In this document: positions 47,894 to 64,000 of the stretch, piece after piece
Layout of the letters: every line of letters starts with the position of its first letter
Numbering within the stretch: position 1 is the first letter of the stretch
From: Diadophis punctatus similis
Taxonomy: Eukaryota; Chordata; Lepidosauria; Squamata; Dipsadidae
Assembly (NCBI GenBank): GCA_023053685.1
Contig: JALIGW010000001.1
Location: 49,147,859 to 49,211,858 of the forward strand
DNA length: 64,000 nt
Reading direction: 5' to 3'
Notes under the pieces: model-generated
The model's input: the letters and a program-made list of their open reading frames with translations, nothing else
Databases searched by the model: none
Told to the model about the DNA's origin: nothing
Position numbers and translations under genes: made by a program

Positions 47894-47976
47894 ACTTTGG
47901 GCCCCATTTGGACATTATCACTTAGGGGTGTATTCACTTTTGTTGCCAGTAGTTTAGACATTAAGCTGTACGATTA

Positions 47977-50171
47977 AATTGAAAACAAACTAAAAATCTT
48001 TTGTTTAGGGTCATTGTTATTGGGCCATTGTTGTTGAAGCTGAAATTCCTCTTAATCTTTCGCATTTTAGCAGAGGCCTGAAGGTTTTGTGCCAAAATTG
48101 ACTGAAATTTGGAACTATTCCTAATTCCCTCCACCTTGACTAAAGCCCCAGTTCTAGCTAAAGAAAAGCAGTCCCAAAGTATAATGCTGCTGCCACCATG
48201 CTTCATTGTGGGTATGGTGTACCTTTGGTGATGTGCACTGCTGTTTTTGTGCCAAACATAGTTTTATGGCAAAAAAAGTTCAACCTTGGTCTCATCAGAC
48301 CATAAGACATTTTCCAACATGCCTTTGTCAGACTTGATGTAGGCTTTTACAAAATGTAGCTGGCCTTGGGTGTTCTTCTTTGTAAGAACTTCTGTCTTGC
48401 CATTTTATTTTTATTTTTTTATTTTTTTATTTTGTCATGCATGTACAGTATAGTAGTTGTTTGTATAAACATAAGTAAAAAGTACCAATAACAGAGAACA
48501 ATAGGGCAGTAGGACAGGGATGGTAGGCACGATGGTGCGCTTATGCACACCCCTTACAGACCTCTTAGGAATGGGGTAAGGTCTATTGTAGACAGTCTAA
48601 GGTTAAAGTTTGGGGGGTTAGGGGAAGAAACCAGAGTCAGGTAGTGCATTCCCGGGATTGATCACTCTGTTGCTGAAGTCATATTTTCTGCAGTCGAGTT
48701 TGGAGCGGTTTACATTAAGTTTGAATCTATTATGTGCTCATGTATTGTTGCGGTTGAAGCTGAAGTAATCATGGACAGGAAGGACTTTTTGATATATGAT
48801 TTTATGAACTACATTTAGATCAGATCGGAGGTGACGTAGTTGTAAATTGTCTAATCCCAATATTTCAAGTCTGGTGGAATAAGGTATTTTATTGCGAGCA
48901 GAGGAGTGGAGGACTCTTCTTGTGAAATATTTCTGGACTCTCGATTGTATTAATGTCTGATATGCAGTGCGGGTTCCAGACAGGTGAACTGTATTCCAGA
49001 ATTGGTCTAACAAATGTTTTGTATGCTCTGGTTAGCAGTGTAATATTGCCAGAGAAGAAGCTAAGCAAGATTAGATTAGCAACTCTTAGAGCCTTTTTGA
49101 CAATGTTGTTACAGTGGGCTCTAGCACTTAGGTCGTTGGATATGAGTACTCCAAGGTCTTTGACAGAGTGAGGGTCATCTACAAGTTCGTTTCGTCCAAG
49201 TTTGTATTTTGTATTCTGATTCTTTTTGCCATGTGTAAGACAGAGCATTTGTTGGTTGAAATTTGAAGTTGCCAGTTGTTTGACCATTCTGTTACATGGT
49301 CAAGGTCTTTTTGAAGGGTAGTAGCATTGTCAGTGTCAGTGTCATTGTCAGATGATGTTAAACTATTTAACATCATCAGCAAAGAGAATGCAGTTGCTTA
49401 TAATATGATCACAAAGATCGTTTATGTAGAGTATGTAGAGTGTTGGTCCTAGAATACTGCCTTGAGGGACACCACTGTTGACAGGAGCTTGACAGGAGTT
49501 GACATCCTGCCCTGCAGTCCAGATGTATTCTTGTAGCTCCTTTAATGTTGCTGTAGGACCCTTGGTAGCCTCTCAGACCAGTTTTATTCTTGTTTTTTCA
49601 TCAATTTTTGATGGACATCCAGTTCTTTATAATGTCACTGTTGTGCCATATTTTCACCACTTGTTGATGACTGTATTCACTGTGTTCAAGGGTATATCCA
49701 ATGCCTTGGAATTTTTTTTGTACTTTTTTCCTGACCGATACCTTAACAATGAGATTCCTTTGATGCTTTGTAAGACCATGCCTTCAATGCCTCTTACAGC
49801 TTTTGCTGTAAGAGGCAACTGAATAAATGCCAGAAAAAAATCCTACTAAAACAGCTGAACTTTATGTGAGCTTGATCAGAGTCACTTTAATTGATGGCAG
49901 GTGAATACTGCTACTATTTAGCAAAAGTTTGAATGTGATTGGTTAATTCTGAACAGAGCTATATCTCTACTTATAAGAGGGTGTGCACACACTCATGCAG
50001 TCATATTATTCTAGTTTTTTTTACCCCCTTTAAATATTTGTTTGTTTTTCAATTGAATTGCACAGCTTGTTATATTAAAGGTGGAAAAAATCAGAAGTAA
50101 TTTTTCTTGCACTGATTCTTTTACATCTCAAAAATTTGTCATTTTAACAGAGGTGTGTAGATTTTTTTATA

Positions 50172-50175
<4 letters not shown>
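47977..50175 (-). mobile_element. Second Tc1-type element, minus strand, split by a LINE
   Basis: The minus strand near 48206-48060 reads MKHGGSSIILWDCFSLARTG and further transposase-like sequence. Plus-strand phrases such as ACCTTGGTCTCATCAGACCA and AGAGGTGTGTAGATTTTTTT match Tc1 elements as I recall them. The segment is broken at 48405-49495 by a LINE and its left end abuts the other Tc1. Confidence 0.7.
48405..49495 (-). mobile_element. CR1/L2-type LINE, 5'-truncated
   Basis: The minus strand encodes the C-terminal part of a non-LTR reverse transcriptase: WSNNWQLQISTNKCSVLHMA, DDPHSVKDLGVLISNDLSAR, YKTFVRPILEYSSPVWNP and a final NLQLRHLRSDLNVVHKIIY. Frameshifts and stops are present. The 3' end is the (ATTTTTTT)-rich tail at 48405-48440. 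The clade (CR1 or L2) is my judgement from these motifs. Confidence 0.82.

Positions 50176-50226
<51 letters not shown>
50174..50226. repeat. (GT)n microsatellite
   Basis: About 25 GT units directly at the right end of the second Tc1 element. Confidence 0.95.
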
Positions 50227-50227
<1 letters not shown>

Positions 50228-50429
50228 CACATTTAGAAACCACTCATCCCACTCACAGAGATATTCTGGGCAGTGTACAAGACATTAAAACATAAATGCT
50301 ATATATATAAATGCTATAACAGGAGGCATTTGAAACAAGAATAGTATAATTAAAATTAAATAGAAAGAACATTCAAGGCCCTAACCAGCCCCATGAGTGC
50401 CTGCTCCTCTGTGGCCCCAAGGGAGAGTC

Positions 50430-50448
50430 TCTCTCTCTCTCTCTCTCA

Positions 50449-50514
<66 letters not shown>

Positions 50515-50536
50515 TGTATGTATGTATGTATGTATG
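50430..50536. repeat. (CT)n, (AT)n and (ATGT)n microsatellite
   Basis: A compound run of CT, then AT, then TATG units upstream of the VASH2 CpG island. It explains the Tyr/Ile and Tyr/Val/Cys frames. Confidence 0.95.
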
Positions 50537-50739
50537 GTATATAATATCTATCTCTATATCTCTATCTATGTATCTATGTATCTATATTGGAGAATTCAGA
50601 TGAATTATTTGTGTGTGTGTACATATAAAATATATATGTATAATATGTATTATACATATTCAATTATTTGAAAAATAATAAAGTGGGATATAAATAATCA
50701 AATAGTTTACTTACCGGTAACTATTAATGTACTTCGTGG

Positions 50740-51620
50740 GTGCAATGTCACCTATAAATTCTTATTTCCTGAGGAAAGCCCCCTGTGCGAGCTCGTATTG
50801 ATATGACTGAGGGGTTGGAGATGCTAACCGATTAGATTTCCCGGGCTGGCCTTGTTAGCCTGCCGAGGTTCCGACCAATCAGAAGTGTGCAACGCCTCTA
50901 TGAGCTGCTTCCCGACTCTCTTAAGTCCGCCTCTCTTTGTTGCGGCGCCCAATGGGGACGCTCCGAATGTCGGCAGCTGCCGGGTAACATGGTTACATGT
51001 CAGAGAGTAACACTTGATCATGGAACATGGACTAAGGCGAAGGCGTCCGAGTCAGCTGCAGGAGCAGCATCAGCCGCAGCCGCCTGGAGAGGCTCCGGTG
51101 CAATGAATCCTCTCGCGATCGGGTAAGACTAACCGGCGGCGCAGCGGGAACGGGAGAATGGGTGGGGTCCTCGTACCGAGCGAGCGATGGAGGGGGGGGG
51201 GGAACCCTCTCCTTGAGGAAAAGGCTTGCGGTGGCTGGGCCAGCCAGCCAGGCAAAAAACACACACAACCCGCCTCCCTTTGGCTTCGTTTCACACGTAT
51301 TCCAGAACTCAAACCATCCCGCCTGGAGGTTGCCAAAACGATGCGGAAGCGTGCTTGCGTTTTCCTTGACCCTGGTTGCTGCGCGCCGTAGAGCTTTCCA
51401 ATCTCCGAACAATGAGTAGGGGTGGTGAACGTGGGAATGCGCACGGAGAGCTGCTGGAATCTCCCCTCAGGACTCTCTTTGTGCGCGCGCGTATGTGTGT
51501 GTTTCCCTTTGTGGGTCCCCAACCAAAAGCTGAGCCCGGATGCGGCGCCAACCGTCCTCTGTTGCAGATTCTCATTTAACCGAGGATCTGGGCTTCGAAA
51601 CCTTGGCGCTATAGCCCGCA
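50740..51620 (+). promoter_or_regulatory. VASH2 CpG-island promoter and noncoding first exon
   Basis: A GC- and CpG-rich block rises out of AT-rich, microsatellite-laden DNA. CCAAT boxes are at 50875-50879 and 50949-50953. A strong donor (CGG/GTAAGA) follows 51122, ending a probable first exon whose start I place loosely between 50980 and 51050. No TATA box is seen. Long open frames on both strands here are typical of CpG islands and are not proposed as genes. Confidence 0.75.
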
Positions 51621-52400
51621 ACGGCGAGGCGTCCCGTTCCTTTTGTGAGACATTTCTCAGACTGAAAGGCTTTTTGGCTGGCTGCTGTCGCCCCCTGCCG
51701 AGAGGCAGCCTGAGGATTGCTGTAGCAGAGCAAGCTCTTCTGGTGTCCTTTTGTTTAACAAGTGAATGGAGTAAAATCGGGCTTTTGAGGAAAGGCCCTT
51801 CTGTCGTTTGCTATTTCCAGCTGATAACAAGGATGCCCGGTGGCTGTGTTCACACCACCCGCTTAATCGGGTCAAAGATCTCAGCTGCATGTACACAGCA
51901 TGCAGCATCCTAAGCTTGGTTACTATTAACCTTGCTGTGAATTGGGGTGGGGGTGGGGGTCGAGGCTTGCCCTGTTTTGTTTTGCTCATTTGGTTAGTAG
52001 AGGATTCCGTGTAAACATGCAAACCAAGCAAGGTTTGTGAGGGAGATGGGTGGTTTTAGAATGTTGATGAATAAAAATAAAAAACCATGATATAAGGAAG
52101 GAATGTGACCGTCCCTGCAAAGTATCTGAAAAGGGATTGTTTTCTCTAACCCTGTCTTCTCCAACCTGATGCTCTCCATATGTCTTTGATTGTAGTGTTC
52201 ATCATCCCCAGCCACCCTGGATTGTACCGCTACACTGGGGATAATAGAAGTTGTAGTTTGACATGGCTGGAAGGCACTTGGTGGGAAGGTTGAGCTGGGC
52301 TGCTTGATGCTGCTGATACCATGTTCTCCACTCCTTGTGTCTTTGTAGATTCTGCTTCTATAAGGAACAAGCCCTCCACCACCTGCTTGGTGGCTGCTAG
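51103..52400 (+). other. VASH2 5' UTR with probable spliced 23-codon upstream ORF
   Basis: An ATG at 51103 opens MNPLAI in the first exon before the donor at 51123. A good acceptor (TGTCTTTGTAG) ends at 52348, so the second exon starts at 52349. Splicing these continues the frame to TAG at 52398-52400, 125 bases before the VASH2 ATG at 52526. The exon borders are inferred from splice signals alone. Confidence 0.5.
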
Positions 52401-52525
52401 CAAGCAATTTCATGTCAGCCTCATTCATTTGGCGGGAGCAGGGGGCAGAATGGAGCAGGCTTGCTTGACGGGACACTGACCAGGGTCTGTCTTCTGTCGG
52501 ACTGCTGGTTCCTTGAGAGCTCACA

Positions 52526-61141
<8,616 letters not shown>

Positions 61142-61766
61142 GTATGTAACATTGTGCAGAAAGAATGATTTTCTAACTGACTTGTGATTGTTACACAGGG
61201 GCTTGCAAACCCAATAAAGGGCCCCAACAGATAAAATAGCGCAATGCTTTTTGACAGCATGTATCACAGACTCTTCTTGAATACTTCATCATCTCTCAAA
61301 TTACACATCCAACCCGTCTCTATTCTCAGTCTTCAATGATGCATCACTATCAAACCACAAAGTCAACAGTTTATACGTCTTTTGTTGCATGTATTGTCTG
61401 CGGTTTTCCTTCTGCTGCACAAGAACTAAAGAAGAATCTAATATAAATGTAGTTAACCTGTGGCCGTGAGGCCATATGTGGCCCCAAAAAGCACAGATCT
61501 CAAATTTTAGATCCCCTTTTCCATTTGGACTGGTGGTGGTGGTGAGACGTGAAAAAGCTAAGAATGAAATGAATGCCTTAAACCTTGGGACTTCTTAAAA
61601 CACCTACAGAGTCCCCAAAATGGGGGAAATGATTCTGAAAATGTTATTTCCTCTCATCCTCTGGTGATGTAACAGTGACACTGAGCATGCTTCTGTGTCT
61701 CTAAGGCAGGGCCGAAGGGGGAACTGCAGCATGTCTGAAAAACATTTTCTTACTTTTGGTCTAGAA

Positions 61767-62256
61767 CAGTGATGGCGAACCTATGGCACATGTGCCACAG
61801 GTGGCACGCGGAGCCATATCTGAGGGCACGTGAGGCGTTGCCCTATGTCAGCTCCAGCGCGCATGCGCACGCTGGCCAGCTTATTTTTGGCCTTTTTTTC
61901 AGCTGTTTTCGCTCTCCCCAGGCTTCAGGAAAGCCTCCTGAACCCTGGGGACGGTGAAAAACGGCCCAGCGGGCCAACCGATGAACATCTGGTTGGCCTG
62001 TTGGCCTGTTTTTCACCTTCCCCAGGGCTTAGGAAAGCCTCCTGAACCCTGGGGACGGCGAAAAACGGCCCAACCGGAAGCTTCAGTGAGGCCTGTGCAC
62101 ATGCACGGGGGGAGCTGTGCAGGGGGGATTGTGCACATGTGCGGGGGGCAGCACGGGGGATTGTGCGCATGTGCGGGGGGAGAGCATTGCATTACGGGTG
62201 TGGGCACACACGCACACCCTTTTGGCACCCGAGCCGAAAAAGGTTCGCCATCACTG
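61767..62256. mobile_element. hAT element, GTGATGGCGAACC family, copy 5
   Basis: Lies in the VASH2 intron after the third coding exon. Flanks GTCTAGAA and GTCTAGAG agree at 7 of 8. The subterminal GGCACGTGTGCC-like block is shared with the other copies; the core holds two copies of a GGCTTCAGGAAAGCCTCCTG-like unit and GTGCACATGTGCGGGGGG repeats. Confidence 0.87.
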
Positions 62257-62498
62257 GTCTAGAGGAAAAGTCATGAACCTAGATAGCCTTTCTCAACCTT
62301 TCAGATGTTTAGACTTTAACTGCTATAATACTCAGCCATCATGTTTATCAACACCCCAGGTACAAGCATCTATACTAGAGACATAAAAAACCAATTGATA
62401 TGGAGTCCTGCTATTGGCTTGCCTCGTTGGCTGTGGTGGTAGCTTCCCAACATCTTCAATAGACTGTCTCACTTAGAGCTGTGAAGATTGGACTAGGA

Positions 62499-62590
62499 CA
62501 GTGTTTCTCAAACTGGCCAGCATGGCTGTTTGGGGAATTCTGGGAATTGAAGTCCATGCATCTTAAAGTTGCCAGGTTTGAGAAACACTG
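62499..62590. mobile_element. Short hAT MITE, CAGTGTTTCTCAAAC family
   Basis: A 92 base element with termini CAGTGTTTCTCAAAC and GTTTGAGAAACACTG and flanks GACTAGGA and GATTAGGA (7 of 8). Its interior holds GGAATTCTGGGAATTGAAGT, also found in the palindromic block at 38.56-38.97 kb. Confidence 0.82.
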
Positions 62591-62598
62591 GATTAGGA

Positions 62599-63729
62599 CC
62601 TTTGTCCACAGAAGATGTGTGAGTGTATTCATTCTGAAAACAAAGGGAAAAAAGAAAACAAAGATTTTTTTGGTACAAGCAACATTTGCACAGAACTTCA
62701 CAGTTGTCTTCGCTGAAAAATGTTCCCATTGTTACTGAATGCTTTGCTTACCCATTTGTGATGAGATGCATATTAAAGTTTACATGCTGCTTTTTCTATT
62801 GACAGTGAAAGTGGCCCTGGTATAAACCATCTAACTTACTCAAAAAGCTTTTTATTAAGATTTGTCACATAGTCGGTCAGATGTTTAAACTGGATTTGGC
62901 ATTTTTATTTACCTATCAAGTCATTATTATGGTTGCTCACAGAGTCAGCCAGATGTTTAGACTGGAGTTGGCATTTTTATCCACTTACTGTGTCTTTCTC
63001 AAGGACGTGGGATTGGCAGATGATGTTGTTTGATGATGTTAAAAGTATCATTGCAGGATGTACTTAAGTTGTTCCAAGTAAAGCTGCCTTTTGCAATTGA
63101 CTGATAGTGATTTTTTTAGTGCTGATGGTGTTCAGGTGGTACTCCAGTTGTTTTGTGATATTATTAAAAAAAACTTTGTAGGGTAGTTAAAGTGCCCTCC
63201 CCTCCTTCAAAATAAATCACACATAATGAAATTATTTCACACATAATGAAATCATACATAATGAAACTGTTATCTTGCAATTTACATATGGAAGAACCAG
63301 CAACATCTGATGACATAGAACAGAGATAGCTAGTTTCTTTTCAGTCTTTCAATACTTAGCAGGAAGAATTTATCCTTCATTTATCCCACAAATGACAAAT
63401 GAAAAACTAAATAATGCTTAACTTTAACAAGTGTGGTGTAGGATTAATGTAATTAGGAAAGAATAGAAATTTGCTGAGGTCACATTTGAATGTGAACATA
63501 CACTCTGAATGTATCCTAAAATATGCCCAAGAGAACTCATGTTATTTTCTTGCCCATGGAAATAATTCAAAGGATTCTGAGTTCCAGTACTTGCAGCCTG
63601 TAAGATGTGTTTGCAAATATGGAAGGATCCTCTTAATGCAGCCCTATATTTTTAATAATATAGGATAAGATGACCTGTCTCTGCCCCCAAGTAGGATACC
63701 ACAGAGGTACAGCAAGAGAGGTATATATA
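62599..63729. other. VASH2 intron, short local repeats only
   Basis: A segment of about 60 bases is tandemly duplicated near 62870-62995: GTCGGTCAGATGTTTAAACT and GTCAGCCAGATGTTTAGACT, each followed by TTGGCATTTTTAT. A shorter CACACATAATGAAAT repeat is at 63218-63255. No further VASH2 exon was found. Confidence 0.5.
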
Positions 63730-63835
63730 CCGCATTTTTCGCTCCATAAGATGCTTCAGACCATAAGACGCACCTAGCTTTGGGGGAGTAAAACAAGAAA
63801 ACAATTTTTTTTGTTTCAGCCACGAAAATCTTGCA
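63730..63835. mobile_element. TA-flanked MITE, GTATTTTTCGGAGTATA family, fragment
   Basis: Begins CCGCATTTTTCGCTCCATAA after TATATATA, with ATAAGACGCACCTAGCTTTG following. The other end was not found before the window closes; the right limit is approximate. Confidence 0.5.
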
Positions 63836-63892
63836 CGGCTTTGTCTAAACCTTTTAAGACTTTTTCTTTGCCTCTTATAACATGCTGTTATA

Positions 63893-64000
63893 CAGAATAA
63901 CAGAGCTGGAAGGGACCTTGGAGGTCTTCTAGTCCAGCCCCCTGTTCAGGCAGGAAACCCTATAGCATTTCAGACAAATGCTTCCCCAATCTCTTTTAAA
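63893..64000 (-). mobile_element. CR1 3' end, continues past the window
   Basis: AACAGAGCTGGAAGGGACCT, GGAGGTCTTCTAGTCCAGCC and CAGGCAGGAAACCCTATAGC are the complement of the common CR1 3' region. Confidence 0.75.

Larger units (their letters stand above)
46224..47976 (+). mobile_element. Tc1-type transposon with long terminal repeats, right end truncated
   Basis: The left part holds ACAAAAGTAAGTACACCCC and AATGTGCAAATGGGGCCC (46419-46462), repeated inverted at 47898-47955 (GGGCCCCATTTGGACATTATC and so on). The inverted match continues outward to TGTCTAAAC and CAGC, then stops at about 47976, so the right terminal repeat is cut short. The left outer limit is approximate. Confidence 0.75.

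Noticed and set aside
51032..52031. Several 80-180 codon frames in the VASH2 CpG island on both strands
   Set aside because: Usual for CpG islands; they overlap each other and the inferred first exon, and none resembles a known protein.
52141..52330. Possible old dispersed repeat before the second VASH2 exon
   Set aside because: The phrase CCTGATGCTCTCCATATGTC looks repeat-like, but no ends, duplication or second copy in the window supports a call.
61142..64000. Search for the next VASH2 exon (expected to encode LMETAKEMTRESLPIK-like sequence)
   Set aside because: No matching codons with splice sites were found, so it probably lies past the right edge.

Overview
The window is vertebrate nuclear DNA, most likely from a squamate reptile and probably a snake. 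Four protein genes lie in the order TATDN3 (+), SPATA45 (-), FLVCR1 (+), VASH2 (+). I recall the same order and orientations from human chromosome 1q32, so the block is conserved across amniotes. The squamate call rests on the repeats: a Sauria SINE fragment, other tRNA-derived SINEs, several hAT and Tc1/mariner families with crisp target-site duplications, CR1/L2-type LINE tails and recent L1 debris.

Layout. 1-4.7 kb holds the last four coding exons of TATDN3, whose 5' part is off the window. 4.8-10.4 kb is intergenic: a SINE split by a hAT, a 1.4 kb hAT with a long internal hairpin, and a 160 bp CT tract. 10.4-16.4 kb is SPATA45 on the minus strand; its main exon is at 16.1-16.35 kb and a tiny last exon encoding NNAIFG plus WRP was found 5.5 kb away at 10.62 kb. 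16.5-23.9 kb is intergenic and holds a deleted mariner and a 1270 bp hAT element. 23.9-44.3 kb is FLVCR1: CpG-rich promoter, all ten coding exons (561 codons) and 3' UTR. Its introns hold SINEs, LINEs, an L1 derivative without ORF2, and nested MITEs. 44.3-50.7 kb is intergenic with a stack of nested Tc1, LINE and hAT insertions. 50.7-64 kb is the 5' half of VASH2: CpG island, a noncoding first exon with a probable short upstream ORF, and three coding exons; the gene runs off the right edge.

The genes are ordinary housekeeping or tissue genes and do not form a system. TATDN3 is a TatD-family metal-dependent hydrolase. SPATA45 is a small testis protein of unknown role. FLVCR1 is a plasma-membrane major facilitator transporter. 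VASH2 is a tubulin carboxypeptidase.

The most unusual item is the hAT element at 21009-22278. It has terminal inverted repeats and a perfect 8 bp target duplication (GTTTACAC), and inside it carries the start-codon exon of an unrelated gene, RSPH14 (a radial-spoke protein of motile cilia). The fragment keeps a splice donor, a start of intron and a near-consensus RFX X-box just upstream of the ATG. This looks like host-gene capture by a vertebrate hAT transposon, sitting in the sense orientation about 2.3 kb upstream of the FLVCR1 CpG promoter. All gene names come from recall of protein families, since no search could be run.
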